Of a stretch of 64,000 nucleotides of DNA, positions 46,626-56,306 are shown in pieces. Both the position numbers and the translations under genes were made by a program. The DNA comes from Brucella sp. 21LCYQ03 (GTDB taxonomy: Bacteria; Pseudomonadota; Alphaproteobacteria; Rhizobiales; Rhizobiaceae), in NCBI RefSeq assembly GCF_023554105.1, contig NZ_JAMJWE010000011.1, forward strand, positions 62,001 to 126,000. The letters are read 5' to 3'. A model generated the notes under the pieces. That model was given only the letters and a program-made list of their open reading frames with translations, was not told where the DNA came from and searched no databases. The stretch's first letter is position 1, and each line of letters opens with the position of its first letter.

Positions 46626-46955
46626 TCAGTTTGCGTGAAGCTTGACGCGATAAGAGCCATTTTCGAGCTTATCGAACATCTCGTTAATTTGCGGATGACG
46701 CAGAGGTTCATCACTGAAGTCCGGCACAAGGTTTTGCTCAGAAACATAGGCCGTATATTCGGACTCCGAGTTTTCTGCCAGCAAGTGATAGAATGGCTGA
46801 TCGCGGTGCGGACGCGTTTCTTCTGGAATGGACTCATACCATTCCTCCGTGTTCGCAAATTCAGGATCAACGTCGAAAATGATCCCGCGGAAGGGAAACA
46901 GACGATGTTTGACAACCTGTCCGATCTGAAACTTAGCGTGTTTTATCTGTGCCAT
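46626..46955 (-). CDS. hspQ: Heat shock protein HspQ (YccV family)
   Basis: 109 residues. The family stretch is FQIGQVVKHRLFPFRGIIFDVDPEF, then EEWYESIPEETRPHRDQPFYHLLAE and YVSEQNLVPD. HspQ binds hemimethylated DNA in vitro and acts as a Lon-protease adaptor in enterobacteria. The ATG (MAQIKHAKF) matches the family start; the frame extending 24 bases further was rejected. It is convergent with the IalB-family gene. Confidence 0.92.
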   Translation of the reverse strand: MAQIKHAKFQIGQVVKHRLFPFRGIIFDVDPEFANTEEWYESIPEETRPHRDQPFYHLLAENSESEYTAYVSEQNLVPDFSDEPLRHPQINEMFDKLENGSYRVKLHAN

Positions 46956-47034
46956 ACTCATAAGACATATGTAGTTCACCGCTGGCGAAAATAAAGCTGC
47001 GGGAGATTTCAGGATCGAATTTTAACGCGATTGG

Positions 47035-48276
47035 CTACTTTTTTGCGTGGCTTCCGCGATCAGAGAGCTTTGGAAGCTGCGGTAGAAACTTAGAAAATCC
47101 GCTGCCGGGCCGTAAACCTTCGCGCATAAAGAACGCACGAAGAGGAGCAAACGAACGCAGCATCTCCAAGCCTACACCGCGAGCAATTTGAGCGGGTAAC
47201 ATGGCAGACAATAGCGAACGGTTCAGCGCGTCTACTGAGCCAGTCCGTGCCAGAATATCAGGACGGCGGCCGCGATCATAAGCGCGGATCACGCGATCTG
47301 AACCGGGATCGGAAGGGTCACTTGTAATGGCCTTAACGAGCATCTCGACATCGCGCGTTCCAAGATTAAGCCCTTGCGCGCCGATAGGCGGAAAGACATG
47401 TGCCGCTTCACCGATCAGAATGGTGCGCTTTGCCGCAAATGATAAAGGCACCATGCCTGAAAGCGGCCACGCTTGAGGCTGAACATCAATTTTGATCTTA
47501 CCAAGCATGAATTGCATCATGTCTTCAATATGTTGAGCAAGGATGCTCTCATCCAGCGCAAGCAAGGCCTGCGCCCGCTCAGGGTTAACGACCCAGACCA
47601 GACTTGAACGCTTTCCCTTGAGTGGAACCTGCGTGAATGGTCCTTCTTCGGTATGAAATTCGGTCGAGATATTTTCGTGTTCGATCTCGTGAGCGAAAGA
47701 AAGCACCACGGCTGTCTGCGGGTAGCTCCAGCGGCGAGTGCGAATACCTGCAGCTTCGCGAGCTGCTGAATTTCGCCCATCAGCGGCGACGACCAATCGC
47801 GTATGCAGCGTATCTCCACCTGCAAGTGTTATGGTGATGTGATCGTCGTTATTGCGATATTCAATCGCCGTGTTCGTTATCCGCATGATGTTCGAATTTC
47901 TCGCAACGGCGTCGGAGAGTTTCTGGTTGAGCGCTGCATTTGGGATATTGTAACCGAATGCGACTTCATCAATTTCGCCCGCGCGAAACGTGACCGTTGG
48001 GCTGCGAATAAGCCGCTTTGTTGCATCAACGATACGCATTGATGCGAGAGGAGCAGCGACCGGGGCGATATCTTCCCACACGCCGATGTCTTCAAGAAAG
48101 CGGATAGCCGGCATCATAAGCGCTGTTGTACGGCGGTCGCTTATGTCTGTTTCAGGGCCGAGCAATGCTGTGCGATAGCCTTTGGCGCTAAGTGCAAGTG
48201 CAGCCATCATTCCGGCAGGGCCGCCGCCGCTGACCGTGATTTCAGTGAGGGGCTTATCGACAATTAGATCATTCAT
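47035..48276 (-). CDS. UbiH/UbiF-family FAD-dependent hydroxylase (ubiquinone synthesis)
   Basis: 413 residues of a class A flavoprotein monooxygenase. The N-terminal FAD motif is ITVSGGGPAGMMAALALSAKGY, the middle DG motif VVAADGRNSAAREAAG, and the C-terminal FAD motif LIGEAAHVFPPIGAQGLNLG, with E in place of the usual D. The COQ6/UbiH group hydroxylates the ubiquinone ring. Which position it modifies cannot be told, since alphaproteobacteria use varied sets (UbiH, UbiF, UbiL, UbiM). It is monocistronic. Confidence 0.87.
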   Translation of the reverse strand: MNDLIVDKPLTEITVSGGGPAGMMAALALSAKGYRTALLGPETDISDRRTTALMMPAIRFLEDIGVWEDIAPVAAPLASMRIVDATKRLIRSPTVTFRAGEIDEVAFGYNIPNAALNQKLSDAVARNSNIMRITNTAIEYRNNDDHITITLAGGDTLHTRLVVAADGRNSAAREAAGIRTRRWSYPQTAVVLSFAHEIEHENISTEFHTEEGPFTQVPLKGKRSSLVWVVNPERAQALLALDESILAQHIEDMMQFMLGKIKIDVQPQAWPLSGMVPLSFAAKRTILIGEAAHVFPPIGAQGLNLGTRDVEMLVKAITSDPSDPGSDRVIRAYDRGRRPDILARTGSVDALNRSLLSAMLPAQIARGVGLEMLRSFAPLRAFFMREGLRPGSGFSKFLPQLPKLSDRGSHAKK

Positions 48277-48556
48277 AATGCTTTATCCCTGACCGAAAAG
48301 CTTCGGTCCAAAGCGATTCTTATCACATCGTATTTATGTTCATTTAATCCCAAGTGAGCGTCAAACGCCATTGCCGCGACCACTAAAACCCAATCTTTGG
48401 TGGAATGAGGGCGGTTTTGTCTCATCACTTACTTGCGCTTTCGGCCTTATTCGGGGAAAGCTTTTTTAACAGAGTATGGCTTTCGATGGCTTTGAGCCTG
48501 AAAGTCTTATTTGCCCCCTCATGCTGTTTTGGCGCGTGGGATGGCGATCAAGAGAA

Positions 48557-49357
48557 ATGGCGAGCGGCGTGAAAAGCAAACTGACCGGAAAATTAAAAGC
48601 CAAGAAAGTGACGGCGCCGCAGGCTAAGGCATTTTCCGTGCATCTGCTGACTGCATCGGGATCATTTCTGGCCTTTTTGTCTATCGTCGCTGCGAGTGAC
48701 GGTCGTTATACCGCTATGTGGTGGTGGTTGGGATTGGCGCTGTTCGTGGATGGCATTGATGGGCCGATCGCCCGTAAGCTTGAAGTCAAGTATGTGCTGC
48801 CCAACTGGTCAGGCGAACTGCTAGATAACATCATCGATTATGTGACTTACGTTCTAATACCGGCTTTTGCGCTTTATCAAAGCGGGTTTATGGGGACCAA
48901 CCTGTCCTTCATATCCGGCGCGATCATCGTTATCACCAGCGCAATTTATTATGCCGATACCGGCATGAAAACGAAGGAAAACTTCTTCAAGGGGTTTCCC
49001 GTTGTCTGGAATATGGTGGTGTTTACGCTGTTCATTGTTCGTCCGGGCGAATGGGAAGCCTTTGCTATCGTCGTTGTGTCAGCAATTCTTTCATTCCTGC
49101 CAATCAGCTTTTTGCATCCGGTGCGCGTGGTGCGTCTGCGTCCGCTCAACCTTTCGATCTTCTTGCTATGGTGTGCATTCGGTGCGGCTGGCCTTTATTA
49201 TACGCTCGACGCACCGCTTTGGGTGCGCGTCGGCATCACAGTAACGGGACTTTACATCTACTTCATCGGCGCAATCATGCAGTTCTTCCCTAATCTGGGT
49301 CGTACTGCTGCTGTCATTGCGGCTGAACAAGCTGCTGAAGCGAAGAAGAGAGGCTAG
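48557..49357 (+). CDS. pcs: Phosphatidylcholine synthase
   Basis: 266 residues. It condenses choline with CDP-diacylglycerol in the inner membrane. The Pcs form of the CDP-alcohol phosphotransferase motif is visible as DGIDGPIARKLEVKYVLPNW followed by SGELLDNIIDYVTYV. About seven membrane helices follow, with FLHPVRVVRLRPLN and ending QFFPNLG. Host choline-dependent phosphatidylcholine is important for Brucella and rhizobia. The start MASGVKSKL follows AAGAGAA; an ATG at 48476 would add 27 unusual residues. It is four bases before the quinone oxidoreductase gene. Confidence 0.93.
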   Translation: MASGVKSKLTGKLKAKKVTAPQAKAFSVHLLTASGSFLAFLSIVAASDGRYTAMWWWLGLALFVDGIDGPIARKLEVKYVLPNWSGELLDNIIDYVTYVLIPAFALYQSGFMGTNLSFISGAIIVITSAIYYADTGMKTKENFFKGFPVVWNMVVFTLFIVRPGEWEAFAIVVVSAILSFLPISFLHPVRVVRLRPLNLSIFLLWCAFGAAGLYYTLDAPLWVRVGITVTGLYIYFIGAIMQFFPNLGRTAAVIAAEQAAEAKKRG

Positions 49358-49360
49358 ATC

Positions 49361-50335
49361 ATGATCAATGCTATTCGGGTTCATCAGACCGGCGGTCCAG
49401 AAGTTCTGAAATACGAACAGATCGAGATTGGTGAACCGGGCGCTGGCGAAGTTAAGGTGCGCCATGAGGCGATAGGGCTTAACTTCATTGATGTGTATTT
49501 CCGTACAGGACTTTATAAGGCGGCTCAAATGCCGTTCACGCCCGGTAATGAAGGTGCAGGGACTATTGTAGCCGTCGGCCCCGGTGTGGAAAATCTCAAA
49601 ATTGGTGATCGCGTTGCTTATGCTGCAACACCGGGCTCTTATGCCGATGAGCGCATTCTTCCTGCTGACAGACTCGTCAAGGTGCCAGATGGCATTGAAT
49701 TAAAAACTGCTGCCGCAATGATGCTGAAAGGCATGACAGCGCAGTATCTTCTGCGCCAGACTTTTGTTGTGAAGCCGGGGAGTACAATTCTCTTCCATGC
49801 CGCAGCCGGTGGCGTGGGGCTGATTGCGGGTCAATGGGCAAAGCATCTTGGGGCGAAAGTTATCGGAACTGCTGGTTCCGAGGAGAAAGTCGCGCTGGCC
49901 AAAGCGCATGGCTATGACCATGTGATTAATTACCGTACGGAAAACTTTGTCGAACGGGTTCGAGAACTGACCGGCGGCGAGGGCGTGGATGTCGTCTATG
50001 ACTCAGTTGGTCGCGATACCTATATGGGGTCGCTCGATGTGCTGAAACCGCTTGGTATGTTTGCGTGTTTTGGCCAGTCATCCGGGGTTATTCCAGCGTT
50101 TGATCTTAACCAATTGGCGCAAAAAGGTTCACTCTTCGCGACCCGTCCAACGCTGTTCAATTATGTGGCAAAGCGCGCTGATCTTGAAAAGACAGCCAAG
50201 GATTTGTTTGACGTCGTTGCCAGCGGTGCCGTCAAGATCGAAATCAACCAGTCTTATGCACTGAAAGACGTGCGTAAGGCTCATGAGGACCTTGAGGCCC
50301 GTAAGACGACGGGTGCGAGTATCCTGCTGCCCTAG
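49361..50335 (+). CDS. NADPH:quinone oxidoreductase (zeta-crystallin type)
   Basis: 324 residues of the zinc-free medium-chain dehydrogenase family. It shows HEAIGLNFIDVYFRTGLYK, PGNEGAGTIVAVGPGV, GMTAQYLLRQTF and the NADPH site FHAAAGGVGLIAGQWAKHLGA. It ends DVRKAHEDLEARKTTGASILLP, which is typical of Qor. It reduces quinones in the cytoplasm. The 3-base gap to pcs suggests co-transcription, though no functional link is obvious. Confidence 0.92.
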   Translation: MINAIRVHQTGGPEVLKYEQIEIGEPGAGEVKVRHEAIGLNFIDVYFRTGLYKAAQMPFTPGNEGAGTIVAVGPGVENLKIGDRVAYAATPGSYADERILPADRLVKVPDGIELKTAAAMMLKGMTAQYLLRQTFVVKPGSTILFHAAAGGVGLIAGQWAKHLGAKVIGTAGSEEKVALAKAHGYDHVINYRTENFVERVRELTGGEGVDVVYDSVGRDTYMGSLDVLKPLGMFACFGQSSGVIPAFDLNQLAQKGSLFATRPTLFNYVAKRADLEKTAKDLFDVVASGAVKIEINQSYALKDVRKAHEDLEARKTTGASILLP

Positions 50336-50358
50336 GTCTTTATTCAGTTCGCAATTAT

Positions 50359-50396
50359 AACGGCGGTGTGCATATGTCCTCCGCCGTTTTCTTTTT
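50359..50396 (+). terminator. Terminator after the quinone oxidoreductase gene
   Basis: AACGGCGG (50359-50366) pairs with CCGCCGTT (50381-50388), 14-base loop, followed by TTCTTTTT. Confidence 0.82.
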
Positions 50397-50453
50397 AGCT
50401 TTTCAAGTGTGACCTTGCTGGATAAGGTTATCCAAAAATAAGCTCGGGGAATA

Positions 50454-52019
50454 ATGTCAGCGCCTTCAACCGACCGACCTCTTTTGGATGTCCGCCGGCT
50501 CACCAAAGTATTTGGTCAGCTTCGGGCCTGTGACGCCGTTGATCTCGTTATCGCGGAAGGGGAAATTCACGCGCTTCTGGGTGAGAATGGTGCGGGAAAA
50601 TCGACCTTTGTAAAAATGCTGTTCGGTGCGCTACAACCACTTGAAGGCGAAATCGTCTGGAAGGGTGAGCGCGTTACGATTACCGAACCCGCAATGGCAA
50701 GGAAACTTGGCATTGGTATGGTTTTCCAGCATTTTTCGCTGTTTGACTCGCTCACTGCCGCCGAGAACATCGCGCTTTCGCTTGATGGCTCCCTGTCGCT
50801 TTCTGAAGTGGCAAAACGAGCGCGTGATGTGGGGCAGGCCTACGGTCTTCCCATCGACCCGCAGGCTCATGTCGGCGATCTTTCTGTCGGTGAACGTCAG
50901 CGCATTGAGATTGTGCGCTGTCTGCTGCAAGAGCCAGACCTCATTATCCTTGATGAACCGACATCGGTTCTTACACCGCAGGAAGCTGACCGCCTGTTTG
51001 AAACGCTTGAGCGTTTGAAGGCGGAAGGCAAGTCAATCCTCTATATCAGCCATCGCCTTGAAGAGGTGAAGAGGCTTTGTGACCGCGCCACCGTGCTGCG
51101 TCATGGCAAGGTTGTTGCACATTGCGATCCAAGGCAGGAAACGGCGGCGTCACTGGCCCGCATGATGGTTGGCAATGATATTAAAGTCGTGGCGCGCAGC
51201 CCGATTGAAGCTATTGAACAACAGGCCTCACCGCTTTTTGAGATAAGAAATCTGTCACAAGCGCCACGCGGCCCGTTCTCGACGGCACTCAACGATATTT
51301 CACTTGCTATCAAAGCTGGTGAAGTTGTCGGTATTGCGGGCGTTGCTGGCAATGGGCAGGGCGAGTTTTTTGAAGCCATTTCCGGCGAGGTTTTGCAATC
51401 ATCTGCATCTGCTGTGCGCATTCGCGGCACGGATGCAGGCAAGCTTGGCATCAGCGAGCGCCGAATGATCGGCGCTGCCTTTGTTCCAGAAGAACGTTTG
51501 GGACATGGTGCTGTTCCGGCTCTTTCATTGACGGATAATCTCTTCCTTTCACGTTATAAAACCGATGCCAAAGCCTTCATGCGCGGCGGCAAGCTGAAGC
51601 TTATTGCTGAAAGCGCGCTGCGTTCAGCGGCACAGCGCATCATCAAGACGATGGATGTGCGCAAGAGTGCAGAAAACCCGCCTGCTTCTGCCTTGTCCGG
51701 TGGCAATTTGCAGAAGTTCATTATCGGACGCGAGCTGGATCGCTCTCCATCGGTGATGATTGTTAATCAGCCGACATGGGGTGTTGATGCGGGTGCTGCG
51801 GCGCATATCCGCCAAGCGCTCGTTGATCTCGCTCGCTCCGGTTCAGCGGTGCTTGTGATTAGTCAGGATTTGGATGAACTGCTCGAAATCAGTGATCGTA
51901 TTGCAGTCATGAACCATGGTGCGCTTTCCGATCCAATGCCTATCGCAGACATAACGCTGGAAAAGATTGGCCTGCTGATGGGCGGCGTTTCCGGCCCGGA
52001 TCAGGCGGGGGCAGCGTGA
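50454..52019 (+). CDS. Nucleoside-type ABC importer, double ATP-binding protein
   Basis: 521 residues with two ABC domains, as in RbsA/NupO-type importers. Domain 1 has Walker A GENGAGKST, Q-loop VFQHFSLFDSLT, signature LSVGERQRIEI and Walker B LIILDEPTSVL. Domain 2 has a degenerate Walker A (GVAGNGQGE), signature LSGGNLQKFIIGREL and NQPTWGVD. The degenerate second P-loop is normal for the family. The start follows GGGGAATA. The stop overlaps the next gene as TGATG. It works with the two permeases and the BMP-type protein that follow. Confidence 0.92.
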   Translation: MSAPSTDRPLLDVRRLTKVFGQLRACDAVDLVIAEGEIHALLGENGAGKSTFVKMLFGALQPLEGEIVWKGERVTITEPAMARKLGIGMVFQHFSLFDSLTAAENIALSLDGSLSLSEVAKRARDVGQAYGLPIDPQAHVGDLSVGERQRIEIVRCLLQEPDLIILDEPTSVLTPQEADRLFETLERLKAEGKSILYISHRLEEVKRLCDRATVLRHGKVVAHCDPRQETAASLARMMVGNDIKVVARSPIEAIEQQASPLFEIRNLSQAPRGPFSTALNDISLAIKAGEVVGIAGVAGNGQGEFFEAISGEVLQSSASAVRIRGTDAGKLGISERRMIGAAFVPEERLGHGAVPALSLTDNLFLSRYKTDAKAFMRGGKLKLIAESALRSAAQRIIKTMDVRKSAENPPASALSGGNLQKFIIGRELDRSPSVMIVNQPTWGVDAGAAAHIRQALVDLARSGSAVLVISQDLDELLEISDRIAVMNHGALSDPMPIADITLEKIGLLMGGVSGPDQAGAA

Positions 52020-53101
52020 TGCGTATTGAACTCGTAAAACGTCCGCAGCCTTCAAAAATCTTTAGCGCCGTTTCGCCTTTGCTCGCTTTGGCGCTGACCC
52101 TAGTTTTTGGTGGTATTGCCTTTGCGCTGATGGGTAAAGACCCGCTTCATTCGCTTTATGTGTTTTTCGTCGAACCGTTGTTCGATGTCTGGTCGTGGCA
52201 TGAGTTGCTGGTGAAAGCGACACCACTTATTCTGATCGCGGTCGGGCTTTGTGTCTGCTTTCAGTCCAACAACTGGAATATCGGTGCGGAAGGCCAATTT
52301 ATCATTGGCGCAGTGACGGGTTCGATCCTGCCCGTTATGTTTCCCGATCTCCAGATGTGGATTGTGCTGCCGTTGATGATGTTGATGGGCATGGCTGGCG
52401 GTGCTGCCTACGCGTCCATTCCGGCTCTACTGAAAGTCCGCTTTAACACCAATGAGATTCTCACCAGTCTGATGCTGGTCTATGTTGCGCAGCTTTTTCT
52501 CGATTGGTTGGTGCGTGGCCCATGGCGCAATCCGGAAGGCTATAATTTTCCGGAAACGCGCCAGTTTAATGCAAGTGCGGTGCTGCCAGAAATTTGGAGC
52601 GCGTCGGGCCGAGCACATTGGGGCTTCATTTTTGCAATTGTTGCCGCAATTGTCGTTTGGTTTTTGCTTGCCAAAACGCTGAAAGGCTTTGAGATCAAAG
52701 TCATCGGCCAAAGCCCTCGGGCAGGGCGCTTTGCTGGTTTTAGTCGTGGCAAGCTTGTGTTTTTCGTTTTCGCAGTTTCGGGCGCGCTGGCTGGTCTGGC
52801 CGGTATTGCTGAAACATCCGGCGCGATTGGCCAGCTTCGCCCTGTGATCTCACCGGGATATGGTTTTACGGCCATTATTGTCGCCTTCCTTGGCAGGCTT
52901 AACCCCATTGGTGCGATTGCAGCAGGTTTCGTGCTGGCACTTTCATACCTTGGCGGCGAGGCTGCACAGGTTTCCATCGGTATATCCGAAAAGTCTGCGC
53001 GCGTGTTTCAAGGCATGATCCTGTTTTTTGTGCTCGCTTGCGACACACTCATTCATTATCGCATCCGCTTTATTGGCGGACGCGCAGCAGGAAAGGCCTG
53101 A
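52019..53101 (+). CDS. Nucleoside-type ABC importer permease 1
   Basis: 360 residues, an inner-membrane permease of the BPD_transp_2 family. It has about nine membrane helices, GAEGQFIIGAVTGS and NTNEILTSLMLVYVA early, and RAGRFAGFSRGKLVFFVFAVSGALAGLAG later. That is the pattern of the larger permease in BMP-type nucleoside importers. Translation is coupled to the ATPase through TGATG. Confidence 0.9.
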   Translation: MRIELVKRPQPSKIFSAVSPLLALALTLVFGGIAFALMGKDPLHSLYVFFVEPLFDVWSWHELLVKATPLILIAVGLCVCFQSNNWNIGAEGQFIIGAVTGSILPVMFPDLQMWIVLPLMMLMGMAGGAAYASIPALLKVRFNTNEILTSLMLVYVAQLFLDWLVRGPWRNPEGYNFPETRQFNASAVLPEIWSASGRAHWGFIFAIVAAIVVWFLLAKTLKGFEIKVIGQSPRAGRFAGFSRGKLVFFVFAVSGALAGLAGIAETSGAIGQLRPVISPGYGFTAIIVAFLGRLNPIGAIAAGFVLALSYLGGEAAQVSIGISEKSARVFQGMILFFVLACDTLIHYRIRFIGGRAAGKA

Positions 53102-53104
53102 TCA

Positions 53105-54025
53105 ATGGATTTGACACAGGCAATCCTTCTCACCATTGCGACCGCTGCAACACCTTTGCTGATTGCAGCTATTGGTGAACTCGTTGTCGAGCGCTCCGGC
53201 GTGTTGAACCTTGGCGTCGAAGGTATGATGCTGATGGGTGCTGTTTCAGGCTTTGCCGCTGCACAATTCACTGGCTCGGCATGGCTCGGTATGATTGCTG
53301 CCATCTTCGTTGGGATGGCATTTTCCGGCATATTTGCATTTCTCACGCTCACGCTTGTTACCAATCAGGTTGCAACGGGCCTGGCGCTCACCATTCTTGG
53401 TATCGGCGCATCTGCTATGCTTGGCGAAAGCTTTGTCGGTATGCCGGGTGTGCAGCTTGATGAGATCAGCATCCCGTATCTCACCGATATTCCTTATGTC
53501 GGTCGTTTCCTGTTCGGTCAGGACCCAATATTTTACATCTCCATTCTTCTTGTCATCGGTGTGACGTGGTTCCTGTTCCGCACGCGGTCAGGGCTGCAAT
53601 TGCGCGCTATAGGTGACAATCACGGCTCGGCTCATGCGCTTGGTGTGCATGTTGTGCGCACGCGCTATCTGGCGGTGCTGTTTGGTGGCGCTTGTGCTGG
53701 TCTTGCCGGTGCCCAGCTCTCACTGGTTTATGTGCCGCAATGGGTTGAGAACATGTCAGCAGGGCGTGGCTGGATTGCACTTGCGCTCGTCGTGTTTGCT
53801 TCATGGCGTCCGTGGCGTGTTCTAATTGGCGCCTATCTTTTCGGTGCTGTGACCATTGGCCAGCTTCATGCGCAGGCGCTTGGTTTCGGTCTTCCGTCGC
53901 AGTTCCTGTCGGCCTTGCCCTATATCGCGACCATTGTGGTTTTGGTCATCATCTCGCGCAACAGGCGTTTGACTATGATGAACACACCTGCGTCGCTCGG
54001 CAAACCATTTGTGCCGGACAGGTAA
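53105..54025 (+). CDS. Nucleoside-type ABC importer permease 2
   Basis: 306 residues of BPD_transp_2 type, the smaller partner permease. It has [22 protein letters not shown], a motif also found in purine nucleoside permeases, and [21 protein letters not shown]. It starts three bases after permease 1. Its C terminus ([14 protein letters not shown]) is polar and cytoplasmic. Confidence 0.9.
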   Translation: MDLTQAILLTIATAATPLLIAAIGELVVERSGVLNLGVEGMMLMGAVSGFAAAQFTGSAWLGMIAAIFVGMAFSGIFAFLTLTLVTNQVATGLALTILGIGASAMLGESFVGMPGVQLDEISIPYLTDIPYVGRFLFGQDPIFYISILLVIGVTWFLFRTRSGLQLRAIGDNHGSAHALGVHVVRTRYLAVLFGGACAGLAGAQLSLVYVPQWVENMSAGRGWIALALVVFASWRPWRVLIGAYLFGAVTIGQLHAQALGFGLPSQFLSALPYIATIVVLVIISRNRRLTMMNTPASLGKPFVPDR

Positions 54026-54103
54026 ATATGAGTTCTGAACGGCAGTCCGGCTCCCACGGCCTGCCGTTTTGTTTTGAGGGTGATAACAAGGAGTGCAGGG
54101 AAC

Positions 54104-55171
54104 ATGAAAAAGACGCTGTTGGCGATTGCCACCGCAGCCAGCTTTATGCTTGGCGGAGCGGCACATGCAGAAGACAAGCTGAAAGTTGGCTTCATCTATA
54201 TCGGACCTCCGGGCGACTTCGGCTGGACTTATCAGCATGACGTTGCGCGTAAGGAAATGATCGAAGCTCTTGGCGACAAGGTCGAAACGACATTCCTTGA
54301 AAACGTGCCCGAAGGTGCGGATGCTGAGCGTTCGATTGAGCGCCTTGCCCGTGCAGGCAACAAGCTGATCTTCACGACGTCTTTCGGTTACATGGACCCA
54401 ACCATCAAGGTTGCTGCCAAGTATCCAGATGTGAAGTTTGAACACGCAACCGGTTACAAGACCGCTGATAATGTTTCTGCTTACAACGCGCGCTTCTATG
54501 AAGGCCGGTATATTCAGGGCCAGATCGCAGCTAAGCTGTCGGAAAAGGGCGTCGCTGGTTACATCGCTTCCGTTCCAGTGCCGGAAGTTGTGCAGGGCAT
54601 CAACTCCTTCATTCTCGGTGCACAGTCGGTCAACCCTGACTTCAAGGTCAAGGTTATCTGGGTAAACTCCTGGTTTGATCCTGGCAAAGAAGCTGATGCC
54701 GCCAAGGCTCTCGTTGATCAGGGTGTCGACATTCTGACCCAGCACACCGACTCAACTGCACCGATTCAGGTTGCACATGAGCGTGGTATCAAGGCATTCG
54801 GTCAGGCTTCGGACATGATCAAGTTTGGTCCAGAAACCCAGCTCACAGCAATCGTTGATGATTGGGGGCCATATTACATCGACCGCGCTAAAGCTGTTCT
54901 CGACGATAAATGGGAAAGCCAGAACATCTGGTGGGGCATGAAGGAAGGCCTCGTTAAGATGGCGCCTTACACCAATATGCCTGATGACGTGAAGAAAATG
55001 GCGGAGGAAACCGAAGCCAAGATCAAGTCTGGTGAGTTCAAGCCTTTCACTGGCCCAATCAAGAAACAGGACGGTTCTGTTTGGCTTAAAGAAGGCGAAC
55101 AGGCTGACGACAAAACATTGCTTGGCCTGAACTTCTACGTCGAAGGCGTAGACGATAAACTGCCGCAGTAA
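54104..55171 (+). CDS. BMP-family (PnrA-like) nucleoside-binding protein
   Basis: 355 residues with a standard signal peptide (MKKTLLAIATAASFMLGGAAHA), not a lipobox, so it is a soluble periplasmic protein. The Bmp domain shows VGFIYIGPPGDFGWTYQHDVARKEM, LIFTTSFGYMDPTIKVAAKYPDVKFEHATG and DILTQHTDSTAPIQVAHERG. Related PnrA/Bmp proteins bind purine nucleosides. The ATG follows GGAGTGCAGGGAAC. A long leader of 78 bases separates it from permease 2. A terminator follows. Confidence 0.92.
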   Translation: MKKTLLAIATAASFMLGGAAHAEDKLKVGFIYIGPPGDFGWTYQHDVARKEMIEALGDKVETTFLENVPEGADAERSIERLARAGNKLIFTTSFGYMDPTIKVAAKYPDVKFEHATGYKTADNVSAYNARFYEGRYIQGQIAAKLSEKGVAGYIASVPVPEVVQGINSFILGAQSVNPDFKVKVIWVNSWFDPGKEADAAKALVDQGVDILTQHTDSTAPIQVAHERGIKAFGQASDMIKFGPETQLTAIVDDWGPYYIDRAKAVLDDKWESQNIWWGMKEGLVKMAPYTNMPDDVKKMAEETEAKIKSGEFKPFTGPIKKQDGSVWLKEGEQADDKTLLGLNFYVEGVDDKLPQ

Positions 55172-55186
55172 GCTGCAATCAAAGAA

Positions 55187-55220
55187 TAAAAAAAGGGCGC
55201 TTGGAGCGCCCTTTTCTTTG
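55187..55220. terminator. Bidirectional terminator between the BMP-family gene and bfr
   Basis: AAAAGGGCGC (55191-55200), loop TTGGA, GCGCCCTTTT (55206-55215), with A-rich and T-rich flanks. The arms match those of the terminator at 46577. Confidence 0.87.
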
Positions 55221-55234
55221 TCATATGATTTAAT

Positions 55235-55720
55235 TTACTCGGCTGCGTCAGCAGGTGCTGCATTGAGCAAGCCGTAGCGTTCTTCGCCAATCTTGCCGAG
55301 CAGTTCAAGCTGCGTTTCGAGGAAGTCGATGTGACCTTCTTCGTCAGCAAGAAGCTGATCAAAAAGCTGCTTGGAAACATAATCGCCGAGTTCGTCGCAG
55401 ATTTCACGTGACTTCTTATAAGAAGCGCGAGCGTCATACTCGCCAGCAAGGTCAGCTTCGAGGACTTCCTTGACGTTTTCGCCAATGCGCAATGGTGCGA
55501 GCGTCTGAAGGTTTGGATGGCCTTCAAGGAAGATAATGCGGTCGATGATTTTGTCCGCATGCTGCATTTCTTCGATGGATTCTTCGCGTTCTTTCTTAGC
55601 AAGACGCGTGAAACCCCAATCGTTAAGCAGACGATAGTGCAACCAATACTGGTTTACAGCGCCCAGTTCGAGAAACAGTGCCTCGTTAAGCCGCTCGATG
55701 ACCTTTGGTTCGCCTTTCAT
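55235..55720 (-). CDS. bfr: Bacterioferritin
   Basis: 161 residues, the usual length. It forms a 24-subunit, heme-bearing iron store. Ferroxidase ligands are visible: [16 protein letters not shown] (Glu18), [13 protein letters not shown] (Glu51, His54), [14 protein letters not shown] (Glu94 region) and [15 protein letters not shown] (Glu127, His130). The heme-ligand Met52 lies in EEMQHAD. The ATG ([15 protein letters not shown]) matches the family. Its first 35 bases are also read in the bfd frame. Confidence 0.95.
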   Translation of the reverse strand: MKGEPKVIERLNEALFLELGAVNQYWLHYRLLNDWGFTRLAKKEREESIEEMQHADKIIDRIIFLEGHPNLQTLAPLRIGENVKEVLEADLAGEYDARASYKKSREICDELGDYVSKQLFDQLLADEEGHIDFLETQLELLGKIGEERYGLLNAAPADAAE

Positions 55721-55997
55721 TCCAAGAACTCCCGAATTTGTCTCGTAGAGAACGTACACGATCCATAAACAGGATCACGTTTTCGTCCATTTGATTGTGA
55801 CGAAGATGATATTCTTCGGTCACCCTTATGATCGTTTCTACGACATTTGGGAAGCAGCCACAGCAGCGGCCACTCTTGGACATGGCATTAAAGACGGTTC
55901 CAGGAACGATTAATCGCCAGCAATCTTCATCCAGAAGCTGTGTGACGACGGCTTCAATATCTTTATCAGTAATAACGTTGCAGCTGCAGACTAGCAT
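55686..55997 (-). CDS. bfd: Bacterioferritin-associated ferredoxin with C-terminal extension
   Basis: 103 residues. The Bfd-type [2Fe-2S] ligands are C4 and C6 ([15 protein letters not shown]) and C45 and C48 ([15 protein letters not shown]). Bfd reduces bacterioferritin to release iron. Typical Bfd has about 64 residues; here a further 35 or so charged residues ([25 protein letters not shown]...) run into the first 35 bases of bfr. GGAG lies about 10 bases upstream of the ATG. Coupled translation with bfr is likely. Confidence 0.87.
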   Translation of the reverse strand: MLVCSCNVITDKDIEAVVTQLLDEDCWRLIVPGTVFNAMSKSGRCCGCFPNVVETIIRVTEEYHLRHNQMDENVILFMDRVRSLRDKFGSSWNERRTKGHRAA

Positions 55998-56280
55998 GAA
56001 AAGTAAACTCCAGCATCTGCAATGCGCTGTGACTGCATAAAATCCACAATGCGGGAAGGGGCGCTTTGTTCGTTGCTTGATTTTGCGCAAAAACTACCGC
56101 TTAGAGCGATTTTTTTTACTTTAATATTGGCAGTTAGCCATTCTGAACCGAACAAAGGTTCCTCCAATCGCAGGGGTTAAAGGCCCGAACATCAAAGGTA
56201 AACTTGAGTAAGTCTTTATAAAACCCACCCATTTAAGTCAGGTTATGGATGTTTATGGGGTATTGTGTCAATTTTTATGT

Positions 56281-56297
56281 TTTGGAAATGTTCTAAA
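56281..56297. promoter_or_regulatory. ICE box (Irr site) 1 upstream of bfd-bfr
   Basis: TTTGGAA-ATG-TTCTAAA, one base from the symmetric TTTAGAA-N3-TTCTAAA iron control element bound by Irr in Rhizobiales. It is 284 bases before bfd, so a long leader is implied. Confidence 0.65.
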
Positions 56298-56306
56298 AAT
56301 CAATAA

